NCBI RefSeq assembly: GCF_000204055.1
Contig: NW_006768777.1
Location: forward strand, 1,457,877 to 1,521,876
Source of the DNA: Melampsora larici-populina 98AG31
Taxonomy: Eukaryota; Basidiomycota; Pucciniomycetes; Pucciniales; Melampsoraceae
DNA length: 64,000 bases
Direction of reading: 5' to 3'
How positions within the stretch are numbered: position 1 is the first letter of the stretch; the number at the start of each line of letters is the position of its first letter. The notes under the pieces are model-generated. The model searched no databases. It worked only from the letters and a program-made list of their open reading frames with translations, and was not told where the DNA came from. Shown one piece after another: positions 45,448 to 57,265 of the stretch. A program made the translations under genes and the position numbers.

Positions 45448-48400
45448 ATGGAAGTGAGAAGAGTGAAGAAGGAAGTCAGCAAACAAAGAAGCCTTCTTAT
45501 ATTATTCCAAATGACGGGGATTTTGTTAGAAGCAGATCAGAAAGAGGTTTACCAGCCTTTGCTGATAAAACAAAAGTAGTGTCAGAGGTTGTGGAAAAGA
45601 TAATGAAAGGTGCTATAGAGCTTCAAATCAAGGAGTTATGTGCTATTTCACCCGTGATATCTGATGAAGTTAAGAAGTGGGTATCAAAAAGAAGATTGAA
45701 TCTTAATCAGAATACTATGGTGTCAGTTGTTCAAAGTACTGCTGTTTCTGACTTTGAATATGAATCAGATTCAGATTCTTCATTGGAGGTAAATGTTCCT
45801 CAGGCTACTCTTTATTCTACACCTCTAGGATTCGTGGAAATTACTATTGGAAAGAAGAAGATCAAAGCTCTTATTGATTCTGAATCTCAAATTAATATTA
45901 TTCCTTTGAAGATTATGCAATTACTTCCTGTTCAGACTTTGGTAAATTTAAAAAGTGGCGTGAAGGGGATAAGTGGACATAGGACTCCTCTTTGTGGAAT
46001 TGCTGAGAATGTTAAAGTTAGTATCAGAACAAATATTAGTGGGTTGGTTCATTTCTTTGTTGCAGAAGATGAAGACACGCCAATTCTTTTAGGAAGACCT
46101 TTTCTTTTTGACTTTGAGGCTCAGCTTAATTTTGAGGAAGATGTAGGAGAAAGAATGACGGTGAAAGATAATAGAGGTGTTTGGATGAAAATTAGATTGT
46201 GTGAACCTGATAGAGGTACGTGGGAAAGGAAATTAAATGTGTCAATTGAAGAGAGGCAAGGCTTTATGGTTGAGGAATTTAAACAAGAAGAATTATTTGA
46301 GGAATTACGTGAGGAATTAAATGAAGATGAGGTATATGGATTCAAGTTTGAAGATGAAGTTAAATTAGATGAAGGATTGGTAAATGAATTGAATTTAATT
46401 ATGAATATGGAAGATGAAGATATGTTGAGTAGGGATTATGAAGGAAGGAATTATAGGAGTTTTAGTACAAAATATAAGCCATCTGATAAGAAAGTTAAAC
46501 CTGTGAATGCGCCTATGCCACAGTATTTAAATTATCCACTTCAAAGGCCTCCATTATCTAGAGACCCTTATGTTACTCCTTTAATTCAAAACCCTCCTGA
46601 ATTTATTGAAACTGAAAAGACCACGGTGGAAAGATTGAAGCAGTGTAATTTTGGACCTGAAGGATGGCTTTCTGAAGAAGAATGGAAGTTGTTTTTGTTT
46701 ATTATGGTGTTAAGAGAGGCAGCAATAGCGTATTGTGAGGAGGAAAGAGGTTTATTGAAGCATAGTTATGGTTTACCTTATGCAATTCCAGTTGTGGAAC
46801 ACGTGCCTTGGCAAATAAGACCTATACCTATACCAACTGCAATTAGAAATGATTATATTGAATTGGTTAGACAAAGAATTAGGACAGGTCTTTATGAACA
46901 ATCTTCCTCAAGTTATTCTAGTCCAGTGTTTTGCGTGCTTAAAGGTGATGGAAAGTTGAGGATAGTTCATGATCTTCAAGTATTAAATAAAGTTACTATT
47001 AAGGATTCTGGAGTACCACCTTCACCTGAGGAATTCGTGGAATCTTTCTCTGGTAGAGCTTGTTATGGAATGGGAGATATAATGGGAGGTTATGATGAGA
47101 GAGAGTTGGCGGAATTCTCAAGGCCTTTAACAACATTTGAGACTCCTTTAGGAAGATTACAATTGACCAGATTACCTCAAGGAGCAACAAACTCTGTAGC
47201 AGTATATCAGGCGCAGATGATGTGGATTTTACAAGAAGAACTTCCTCAACACGTGGGAATTTTTATTGATGATGGTGGTATTAAAGGACCTGAAAGTGAT
47301 TATAACAATGAAGTATTGAAGGAAAATAATTGAATAAGAAAGTTTATTTGGGAATATGCCGTGGTTTTAGAGAGGGTATTATTCAGGATTGAGGAAGCAG
47401 GTTTAACAGTTAGTGGAAAGAAATTTGCTGTGTGTGTACCAGCTTTAGAAATAGTTGGACATATAGTGAGTAAGAATGGAAGAAGTGTGGCCCAAAAGAA
47501 GAAGAATAAGATTCAGACTTGGCCAACTCCAACTAATAAAACTGAAGTATTAAGCTTTTTGGGTACGTGTATTTATGTAAGGATGTTTATTCCTAATTTT
47601 GGACATTTAGCAGCACCTTTGAGAAGGTTGACACGGATGAAAGTGGACTGGGAATGGACTCAAGATTGTGAGGATGCTTTTAATAAATTCAAGAAAATTA
47701 TAGGAGAAGATATAGTATTGGGAGCTTTAAATTATAGTGAAGGTGCGCCTAAAATTATATTGGCTGTTGATTCAAGTTACATTGCTGCTGGTGGAGTATT
47801 GATGCAAGGAGATGAACATGGCGTGGTAAGACCAGTATTTTATGAATCTGAAGTCTTTTCTGAGGTGGAATCAAGGTACTCTCAACCTAAATTAGAATTA
47901 TGTGGCGTGGCTAAAATGATGAGAAAGTTTAAAACTAAATTATGGGGACAGCATTTTGAATTGCAAGTGGATGCTAAGGCTTTAATTCAAATGATAAACA
48001 CGCCTAGTTTACCTAATGCTGCTATGACAAGGTGGGTAGCTTATATTCAATTATTTTCATTTGATTTGGTTCATAAACACGGGAAGGGGTTTGGAATGCC
48101 TGATGGTTTATCAAGAAGAGTTTTAGGAAGTGAATCAGAAGAAGCTGAGAGTTTTGATGAAGAATTAAAAGAGATTAAAGTATATGAAAGTTTTTCATTA
48201 GAGGATATGGAAATAAGATCAGAAGAAGAGGAGAAAATTGAAGATGATATGTGGGATCAAGAAGGTATTTGGCGTAATTTACAAGAGTATTTATTGAAGA
48301 TGAGAAGGCCTGAAGGTTGTATGGATGCTGAGTTTCAAAGTATCAAGAGTAAGGCGCCTTTATTTTATGTTGAAAGAGATAGGTTAAAGAAAAGAGGTGT

Positions 48401-49562
48401 ACCTCAAGGAAGGTTGGTAATTTCGAAATTAATTGGTCAAAATTTTATATTAAAGAAATTACATGAAGAACTTGGTCATAGAGGAGTTGAAGAGACCTAC
48501 AAGAGGTGTTTAATTAGATTTTGGTGGCCTGAAATGAAAGAGTCAGTTAGAAGGTGGGTAATGACGTGTGAAATTTGTCAAAAGAAAGGTGGAAAGAAGC
48601 AAAAAGAGGTGGGAAGAGCTACTGGAGAAAGTACTATATTTGGAAGAGTAAGTTTGGATGCTGTTCATATAAAGGCGGGTAGTTATGATTATGCAATTAT
48701 TGCTAGAGATGATTTGTCTGGTTGGGTTGAAGCAGCTCCTTTAAAGAAATTAACTTCAACTGCTGTGGCTAAATTTATTGTTAAAGAATGGATTATGAGG
48801 TATGGGTCCGTGAAATGCTTTACTGTTGATGGTGGATCTGAATTTGAAGGAATCTTTATAGAAGCTGTAATTATGGCAGGATCAAAGGTAGTTGAAGCCA
48901 CGCCTTATTGGCCACAAGCTGAAGGTATGGTTGAAAGAGGTCATAAAGATATTAAAGGCGCTGTTGTAAAATTAAGTGATGAAACTGGTACATCTTGGGA
49001 GGCTTTCTTACCTCAAGCTTTATTTGCTGATAGGATTTCCACGAAGAGAACTGCTGGAATGTCACCTTATGAAATGCTTTTCTCTCAAATGGCTGTTTTA
49101 CCTGTGGACTTAGAAGCTGGAACTTTCTTGGGAATTGATTGGGAAGATGTTTACACGGGAGAAGAATTAATTAAAGCAAGAATGGAACAATTGTTATGTA
49201 GAGAAGAAATTATTGAGAAAGCTTATAAGAAGATGATGAAAGCAAGAGTTGAAGGAATAATTTATTGGGATAAAAGAAATGCGCATAGAATGAGGAAACC
49301 TTTACAAGAAGGTGATTTGGTTTTAACTTATAATAAAAGCTTAGAGTTTCAATGGGGTAAGTTATTTAATAACAGATGGAATGGACCTTTTAGAATTGTT
49401 AGGCAACATGTAGGTGGATCTTATATATTGGCAGAATTAAATGGAGTGGAATTGTCACGAAGATATGCAGCTGAACATATTAAAAGATTTTATCCACGTG
49501 GTGTGATTCCAACAGCAGAAGAAGAAGAGGTGGTCAGTGTTGAAGAAGAGGCGCAAATTTAA
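45448..49562 (+). pseudogene. pol: Gypsy-A protease, RT, RNase H and integrase; one in-frame stop
   Basis: The frame continues from Gag after the foldback is removed. The protease region has KKKIKALIDSESQINIIPL. Glu stands where the catalytic motif normally has Gly (D-S/T-G). RT has LPQGATNSVAVYQAQM and the active site GIFIDDGGIKG. A TGA at 47331-47333 breaks the frame just after this, and the same frame then runs 47334-49562. RNase H follows (IILAVDSSYIAAGGVLM). The integrase finger is HEELGHRGVEETYKRC...CEICQKK. The DDE core has Asp in VSLDAVHIK, Asp in FTVDGGSEFEG and Glu in AEGMVERGHKDIK. With both a protease change and a stop, this copy looks non-autonomous although its LTRs are identical. 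Confidence 0.95.
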
Positions 49563-49736
49563 AATTACTTAAAGATATATAATAATATTAATTTCAAAGT
49601 TTAAAAGAATAAAAAAGATTAAAAGATAAGAATATAAATTTATTAAGATATGTTTCATTTTTTTTTTATTATTATTATAATGTTATGTTAAATAAAATAT
49701 AAAAGCAAATAAAAGAACAAGTTAAAGTATTTAAAA
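49563..49736. other. AT-rich spacer between Gypsy-A pol and the antisense gene
   Basis: Poly-T and TTATTATTATTATAA tracts; convergent 3' ends of pol and the antisense gene. Confidence 0.5.
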
Positions 49737-50582
49737 TTAATTGAGTAAGCGTGGGTCAAGATGGTTAGGAGTAGAAGGAACATCAGAGTTATCAGGACTT
49801 GGATAATTGAAAGTTACATTGTTGATATTATTAAAATCAGGAGGAGAATGAGAAGGAGGACCAGTATTAGGCGGATTTGTAAGAGGAGAATCAGGAGCAT
49901 GAGTGTTGTTATTATGAAGTCTGTTGGCATTTTCAGTGTGGTGGATCCAGGGAATAAAAGTATTCATATTTGGAGCTCCATCAAGACCTTTTCTAACAAG
50001 ATATTCATCAATATCAGCTTCACGTAAAAAATGATAATTATTATTAACTATGTTTGGAATGGTATGACCATTATCTTTAAATTGTCTTATAACATCATCA
50101 AGAATACGCCAAAATTCCAATTTTGAGAAGTAATATAATCAGTTTTCCATGGTAAATTGTGATCATAAAGAGAAAGAAATAATGGATCTGTAGTAGGAAA
50201 AGTAGTTTCAACAGAAGAAGAAATTGAAGGAACTGGAGATGGAGGTAAATCTACGTGTTGTAAATCAAGATCAAATATATTATTAAAGGGTGTTGAAGAG
50301 CCTTCACGGAAATATTGATGGGTGGTTTGGTGGTTGAAATGAGCAACTGAATAAAGAATTAAATAAAAGAAAGAAAGAATAAAAAACATTAGTAAAAATT
50401 AAAGAATTAAAGAAATAGTAAGAAATTCAAAATTATGACTTACCACACATAGAATTTAATATTACACATCTTTGACATCTTAAAGGTTGAGTAATGCTGA
50501 GAGGACTTAATTCATAAAAACAATCTACTTCTTCAAGGCGGCATTGTTCACATGGAGCTCTTATAGTTGGATGAGAAGTCAT
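49737..50582 (-). pseudogene. Antisense spliced gene in the 3' region of Gypsy-A
   Basis: Minus-strand exon 1 (50582-50444) starts MTSHPTIRAPCEQC. It encodes two cysteine clusters, CEQCRLEEVDC and CQRCVILNSMC, like a small zinc-binding module. A clear intron (50443-50347, GTAAGTC to TTTATTCAG) keeps the frame into exon 2, which reads VAHFNHQTTHQYF and onward. Near 50110-50120 the frame changes by two bases in a TATAT tract and continues as LEFWRILDDVIRQFKDNGH to DPRLLN at 49737. The C-terminus is Asn/Pro-rich. Intron and splice polarity show it is a gene on the strand opposite to gag-pol. Function unknown; regulatory antisense proteins are known in some LTR elements, which is only an analogy. 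Confidence 0.65.
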
Positions 50583-50688
50583 TTTTAGGTATTTTTGTCG
50601 AAATTTATTATAAAAGTTAAAAGAAAAGTTTTAGTATTGAAGGATATGTTATTTTTAAATTGTTTTGACGGTAAACTGGGGACAGTTT

Positions 50689-50704
50689 GAGAAGAAGAGG
50701 AGGA
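50689..50704 (+). promoter_or_regulatory. Gypsy-A polypurine tract
   Basis: GAGAAGAAGAGGAGGA directly precedes the right LTR, which starts TGTGGTGAGC at 50705. Confidence 0.9.
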
Positions 50705-52470
50705 TGTGGTGAGCAAGATCTCTACTTAACCAAAAAATTTAAAAATTATGTGAAAATTCGAGTTTTTGGTCAAAGGCAATATTATTATTGAATTTATTAG
50801 TCATCAAGGCTATCAAAGTTGATTCATTATCTTCATTTCGTTATCTTTCAAATCATATATTTACATAAGCAATTGATAAGGACATTTAAGAGTAAAGAAA
50901 AATTCGAAAAGATCAATAAAAATAGTATAAGAGTGAAAATTAAATTAAGAGAATTAGTAAGAAGAGATTGGAGGAAGAAGAACATTTAGTTTGGATCTTT
51001 GGGAATGGAAACTGTTATGAAAAGAATGAAAGAAGAAGAAGAATATTAAGAAAGTTGGAGAAAAATTCGAAAATATGGGTATGAAAGCTTGGAAAGTGGT
51101 TTTTAGCTTATTATTAGAAGAGATATTGGTTCAGGAAGGTTTTATTGTGAAAGAGAAACATTGTTTTAGTCAGCAGCAACTTTGATCATGAGGATTGATA
51201 AGGGAGGTGTGAAGTTATTCAAGAAAAAGGAAATTTCGAAGAAGGGTACTATGGTATTAATTCCTGTGTAGTGATGTCATTGATGGATTGATTGCGCCAA
51301 GAGTTTTTCAGAATGATTCCAATGCTGTGTGATTGATTGGAGTGCTGTGGAATGATCTTTTGATAGAAGGAAAATCATTATTAGACGTGAAAATAGTCAA
51401 AATTCATCAGAAATGGGAGTTTTCAGTTAATTACATATGGTAAAACTTGTCAGAATTGGGTGTGTGATAGTTCATTCGACGCAAAATCATTGGTTTCATA
51501 ATGTACAACCTTTAAATCATTAGTAGCGGAGGAGTAGTAAAAAAGTTATAAGGCAACAAAGAAACTGGAGTGAATTTCGAATTTGGAGGTTACATGTGAC
51601 ATTTACATGACAAAACTTTATTTTTGCAATCTTTACAACTCAATAACTTATTCATCACACATCAGAAATAGGTGATATAGGGGTGATAAATGATCAGAAT
51701 CACGAGGGCTATCAAATGAGCTATAGTAATCCAAAATTGAACAACTTTACAAAAAATTCGTAATCCCAAAAATTGATTTCAGCTATGAATATTAGGAAAA
51801 AATCACCTGTATTCATCATAAGAAGATCTGTTCATCATTTATTCACATCAATTGATTGAATTCACGCCTTAAATCATTACAAATAATACTATTCATGACA
51901 TCATATGATTACATTGGAGGAAATTCTGTTGATTTTGACGGTCTTTGAGGTTTTTTGGAGGTTGTTGACCATTGTTGAAGGGTGTTGGAAGGTTATATAC
52001 TATTGTTAAGGATTTTACGGGCTTTTGTTCCCCTTTTTACTCATCTTATACTTTTGTTAGAGTGTTTTTAATCATCATTAAATTACTTTAGCAGTACTAA
52101 GTTCACTAAATTGCCCCTTTACATCAAAGGAGAGATTTCTTTACGTGTGATAAGACTACAAGTCTTCATTGGAATAACAATCAAACTGATTGTTGCTTTT
52201 GCTAGTAATTAAAGTTGTGTTTTTGTTGTGTTCAGATTGGAATAACACTACAACAGTGTTGAGATTTCTCTATTTCTAAAAATCACGGGAATAATACTTG
52301 AATTGAGTATTGAGACATATTTCTCTGGTGCCTTATCCCAAAGAATTCAGCAAAACCCCGTGTTGATTCTTTCAAAGAGGCAGTCTTAGGCAACTTCTAC
52401 TAGTTAGTTATATTAGTAGATTATCCCTCTTTAAGCTCTGTAAAGCTCTTGTTGAGCTTTAAGTTCTACA
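50705..52470 (+). repeat. Gypsy-A right LTR
   Basis: 1,766 bp, TGT...ACA. The last 355 bp are identical to 1-355. It holds the element's promoter and polyadenylation signals by analogy; no ORF is present. Confidence 0.93.
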
Positions 52471-52475
52471 ACGTC

Positions 52476-54690
52476 CAGCACGGAGTCGATGATCCGTCAC
52501 CTCTCACATGCTCACCGCATTGAGGCTCCAGTTGACACATCTCAACAAACCCTTACAACCTTTCCTGAAACTGGGAAAGCATCTAATGTAAGTTTTATTT
52601 CTTTTTATTCTTCTTATCGTAACTCTGGCTGATATTCACTTGATCTTTAATTTCCAGTTAGGAAATATCAACTGAAGAAATCTCACGAATGCTGTTATCT
52701 GCCTTATAGTCAAGCAAGAACTACCTGTCTCTGTAGTCAATGCCCCAGCCTTCCGTGAGCTCTTGTGTTGGATCAAACCTGCCGTTGCTCCTCTCCTGTC
52801 CAAACAAACCGCCATCACCGATGGTATTGTAGCTCAATTTCAACTCGGTCGCAATCGTCTCACTTCCCTTTTCTCTTCAATTGATTATATCAGTATCACC
52901 TGTGATGCTTGAACATCACCCAGCAGTGTACCAATGCTTGGAGTTACCGCACACTGGATGACCGAAGATTTTCAAATGAGATCAGTAGTTTTAGCATTGA
53001 AAGAGATTGATGGATCTCATACCAGTAAGAACATGGCTGCCCTCCTCAAGCATACCTTAGATCAATTTTCTATCACCGAAAAACTTTACTGCATCACTGC
53101 AGACAATGCATCAAACAATATCACCATGGGAAGCGAGCTCAAGAATCTTGTACCTCATTTTGATCCTGAGAAGAACCTTCATGGGTGTGTTGGCCACATT
53201 ATCAATCTTGTTGCCAAAGCTGGAGTCTTGATTTTCGACAGCAAGACCCCACCAGATCCTCTCAGTGCTTTAGATCCTCAGCTACCTCAAGATCAAAACA
53301 ATGATCTCCCTGATGGTACTGCTTCATTAATCGAACCTACCCCCCATCTCCAAGTCCATTCTATCTTAACTCAAATTTGTGGGTTTCATAAGCGAGTCCG
53401 TTTGAGCACTCAGCTCAAACAGGCGCTTGACCAATGTATCACATTCTCCTCTCAGCCTCAAAAGGTTGAACTGATCCACGAGGTCTCAACTCAATGGTCT
53501 TCAACATTTTAGGCCCTTGAGCAATTCTTTGAGCTCAAGAAAGTCCTTCAATATTATTGCAACATCAATGATTCCTTAGAACCTTACCTCCTAACCGAAG
53601 ATGAATGGGTATTGGTTGGCACCTTGGTCAAATTCCTACGACCTCTTGCAATTGTCATCAAGGAGATTGAAGGTGATGACTATCCCACCTTCTCACGAGC
53701 AATGCCTGACTATCAATGGCTTGTTGAGAAACTTAAAAAAGTAAGTTTTTTCATGTTAACTTTTTCATATTTATTCAATTTCTAACTCATCCTTTTACCA
53801 ATCATAGGCTTGGAGCACATCTGATTGTACAAATTTGAAGGCTGCAATTCGTCCTGTGGTCAAGAAGCTAGTCAGATATTCCACATTAGCTTTGAAGAAA
53901 TTGGTCTACATATGTTCTCCAATACTCGACCCTGGCCGAAAGCTCAACACTGTGACGGATTTTACTTTGGAAGAGCTTGGTTTTGGCAAGGATCAACTTA
54001 TAGCATACTTTACCGAGCAAGCTCGTCATTTCAAACGGGCTCAAGATCCTGATATCAAAGTTGTCAAACCGGACCCCGTGCTCAAAAGTGACGACAACAG
54101 ACCACACCATTTTATTAAACGACACAAATTTATCCAACTTGAAGCGAGATGAGGGAGTATCTTCTTGCCCCGCTTGTGGATGAACGCACCAATATATTAG
54201 TCTTCTGGAAAACTAATCAGTCAAACTGGCCAATACTTGCTCGCATGGCTCTGTTCATGCTAGCCATCCTTGCTTTGGGTGGCCCTTCAGAAAGGATCTT
54301 TTCTGCTGGATTGAGGGTGATGTCTGATTATTGTTCAAGTATGACCAATCAAAACTTTGAAGCTCAGATTTGTCTCAAGTCATGGGGGTTTGTTTTGAGC
54401 TTGTAGTTTCTTTTTATTTCTCTACTCTGGTTAATTTTTTTTTCTTGTTGTTTCTTATTTCAATTTTCTACGCGCTCCTTTGTTTAACTTGTTTTTTTTT
54501 TGTTTTTCCTTTACATACATGCTGAAATTGATCATTCTGGTGCCCTTGAATTAGCTCACAAAAGGCTGGGCCGAGCCAGGGCCATCCCGAGCTCCCCGGT
54601 GGCCATCTTGAGTGCCTCGCGGCCGAGGCCTGATCCTACCTGGCCCCGGGGCCGGCCACGCAGCGCCGGGGCCGGGTCATAGCCCTAGGT
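52476..54690 (+). pseudogene. hAT transposase remnant, split by Gypsy-A
   Basis: Immediately right of the LTR, SMIRHLSHAHRIEAP is the C-terminal half of a BED zinc finger. The rest lies beyond the window. Then come an intron (GTAAGT...TTTCCAG) and the RNase H-like core: GVTAHWMTEDF, SHTSKNMAALL and ITADNASNNITM. An in-frame TAG (53510-53512) and a frameshift near 54150 break the gene. After a second intron (53742-53808) the C-terminal dimerisation region is clear: DERTNILVFWKTNQSNWPIL, then GGPSERIFSAGLRVMSDYCS. A GC-rich tail (54565-54690) with GGCCGGG words ending near CATAGCCCTA is the likely element terminus. The gene is dead. Confidence 0.93.
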
Positions 54691-55236
54691 TTTGGGTTTG
54701 CATAGGACAAACCGTAAAACACATGTAATGAATGTATACATTCATTGTACGAAAAGCTTCTCGCACTTTAGTAAATTTTTTGTTATCCCAATCAAGTTAA
54801 TTTGCTAACGAACCATTGAAATCTATAGACAATAATCTATGTGTTTTTTCTTTATAAGCACTCGAGTACCTAGGGGCAGGTGTGTTGGCTGTGATAGAGG
54901 CATATTGGACATTTACATCAGATTCGAGCCCAAGCAGCGATAAGTTCAAAGAGATGAACACTTATTCAAATGTCAGGATTTTCCCACTTGTGTATACTTT
55001 AACGAGGCTTTACGAATATACAAAAAGGAAAAACGCCTCGCATCCACCTCGCGACGCGGGCGAGGAGAAAAAACTAAGTTTGTTCATTCTATATAGAGAT
55101 TCTGTATGAAGATGATATGTTGTTAAGTCAAGGGAACGTGACCAGAACCAAGACAAGCTTTCAAAACAAGGTTGTGAATTGAAGGACGATCTGTTTGATT
55201 TACACTATGTTATTAATACGTTTTTTCTTGAGCTCG
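54691..55236. other. Spacer between the hAT remnant and ERV14
   Basis: It contains the palindrome GGTTTGCATAGGACAAACC (54695-54713) and a TGTATACATTCATTGTAC repeat. No gene is seen. It presumably holds the 3' UTR of the minus-strand ERV14 gene. Confidence 0.4.
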
Positions 55237-56283
55237 TTATACTTCGTCTGCCACTAAAGCCACGATCATCCTGTTTACATATAATTCACAGTATAATTTG
55301 TGTTGATTGTCGATAACCAATGTGGAATGGAGATCCGATGATGTGGAAATGTCGTGCATATGTAGGGTATTGTTCATAACCGTGGAATACCGAGTAGATC
55401 ATATATCATGAGATCAGTTCATGATGACGACGAGGAGGCAGGCAAACATTGAAAAAATGACGCACCGATAAAGGTAATAGAAAAAGGTGATCAGATAAAA
55501 CCCCAGTTTGAAAAAAGTCTCTTTCTTATGCTGTCCCAATGTCCGAAAGATCTCTGTAGCATCATACATGTGATTTTTATTGAGTACTCTACAACAGAAG
55601 AAGGAATTATGATAATTGTAAGTCGCGTAGTCTAGTGGAACGGGTTCTGCGGATGGGAGAAAAATGAAGAGTATAATTGACTAAACTTATTGACGTTCCA
55701 CGCAACCAGAGGCGCATTGATGATTGTAGCAATTAACTGAAAGCCCATTACAAAGCAGACTACTAAGAACATATGTGCCCCCATTTCCGGTAGTACAAAC
55801 TGTTAAATTTGAATGTATCATCAGCTAAATGATAACCGATCCAGTGATTCAGGCGGTCAAAAGGGTCTGGGAGAAAATCCACACCTGATTCAACTTGTTA
55901 CATAGGTCGATCGGATTCAAGTAATCGCCTGATGAGAATGAAGGCAAGTGCATTCGGAAATGATCAAACAACATCAGCATTTGAATGGCCGTGGATTCAA
56001 AATAGATCAGTGAGCATACTGACATTCTAGATCTGAAAACATGATAATCTAAATTGAAGAACATGTTCAACCTGGTCAGTTGGATGATCGATGGTGATTG
56101 ATAGTATTGTCTGAAAAGAAGACCGACGTAGAATACCGCTGTAAAGAGTAAAACTGCGGCCACGATGACTCCTAAAAGAAAAAGCCATGCTTCCTGTAAT
56201 ATCAAGACATTGAGAACATTAGCTCAAGCTGAAAAGTGGTATCTATGTAGTCCAACAAAGGAAAATGAACTTACATTACTCAT
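55237..56283 (-). CDS. ERV14: ERV14/cornichon COPII cargo receptor
   Basis: Seven exons on the minus strand: 56283-56275, 56193-56128, 56048-56024, 55928-55885, 55799-55687, 55588-55466 and 55270-55237. The spliced frame is exactly 414 nt, giving 137 aa, the usual family length. It starts [20 protein letters not shown] (first membrane helix), then FSDLEC and [14 protein letters not shown] across exon joins. Next come [42 protein letters not shown] and [16 protein letters not shown]. Cornichon proteins cycle between ER and Golgi and load transmembrane cargo into COPII vesicles. Introns are 60-210 nt. No stop or frameshift is seen, so it is probably a working host gene beside the transposon stack. 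The start is set by the three-codon first exon. Confidence 0.97.
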
Positions 56284-57133
56284 TTTAAATTTCAAACCTT
56301 GGAGAAAGTGTGATTTGTTTCTTTCTTGTTTTCCTTGAATGTAGGTAGAATGAGAATGTTGAGTTTCCTTCTTTCCGCTTTATTGTCTTGATTGGAGTGT
56401 TGATGATGATGACTGGTGAAGTAGAACTTGAGTTGTTGTCTTGATCAGTATCACTGCTGAGTCTTTGGCTGATGAAGCTTCTTGATCGGTTTGGGTGACA
56501 TGTCAGTAAGTTCTGTATCTTCAACTGTTCGATCAGCTTACATTTCACTCGTCACGTGATCAACACAATCCACCGACTTCAACTTTCCTCACTCTGACTG
56601 ATAATGACATCTCACAGATAATTATAGCAGGTATTAAAACCTGGCTGCTCCGTGCTGGTGTTGCTCAAGAGGGTGACCTTGGAATGCAATCAGTCTCGTT
56701 CCTTCCACAATGGTTCGAGATCCTAGTACTGGGTATATGCTTATACTGTGTCACCCACTTTATACTTACTCTAGTTGCTTCGACTAGAGCCTTTTACATT
56801 TTCCTCTTCTTTACATTTCAATATCCTAGTCAAGCAACTAGCATCTTGGCTATACTCTTGATACCTAGTCTTAAGATATATAAAGAATTCCAGTACTCCA
56901 GGAAAACACTCTTCTTCCACAACCCTTTGGATAGTTGAATACTCACAATTTGCAATTCCCTAGACATTAATCCAACTGGAGAAGCTGCAGGGGGGAGGTC
57001 CTCTTCCCTTCACCTTGTCAGTCTCTTTCTTGTCTATCCTCTCAAGAATCTAAGACTTTCTTCCACTACAATTGAACAGAAGAGTCAATCCCTAATTATC
57101 AGCATTGAACACCTCTCTTCAACCACTACAATA
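56284..57133. other. Region upstream of ERV14
   Basis: The first part is the ERV14 5' region. An open frame at 56684-56938 has hydrophobic stretches but no recognisable family and is given no function. Confidence 0.35.
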
Positions 57134-57265
57134 ATGAAGAACTTCACAATCTTCATCCTAGTAATCAGCCTGACCCATGTGTTTTCCAATTCAAGACTAA
57201 CTACCGTGAAAATATATCATAAGCCAAATGACAGTTGGAATGAGAGTGGCAAAAACAATACATAA
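57134..57265 (+). CDS. Possible small secreted peptide, 43 aa
   Basis: ATG 57134 opens MKNFTIFILVISLTHVFSNS, a credible signal peptide, followed by a short polar tail and TAA. It has no cysteines. Its length makes chance likely. Small secreted proteins are common in rusts, but nothing here shows expression. Confidence 0.25.
   Translation: MKNFTIFILVISLTHVFSNSRLTTVKIYHKPNDSWNESGKNNT

Larger units (their letters stand above)
1..52470 (+). mobile_element. Gypsy-A: Ty3/Gypsy LTR retrotransposon, heavily nested
   Basis: The window opens inside its left LTR and the element ends at 52470. The order is LTR, primer site, Gag, protease, RT, RNase H, integrase, an antisense gene, polypurine tract, LTR. 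The visible 355 bases of the left LTR match 52116-52470 without a mismatch or gap, so insertion was recent. Two foreign blocks interrupt it (2323-37197 and 37919-45439). Removing each with one copy of its target duplication restores the Gag-Pol frame. Without the blocks the element is about 11.5 kb, counting the part of the left LTR that lies outside the window. It is AT-rich. It lies in the BED-finger part of a hAT transposase gene. The other copy of its expected 5-bp target duplication (ACGTC at 52471) is outside the window. Confidence 0.95.

Noticed and set aside
54565..54690. GC-rich island as a promoter
   Set aside because: Its GGCC/CCGG composition and position after the hAT dimerisation domain fit a hAT terminal region better.
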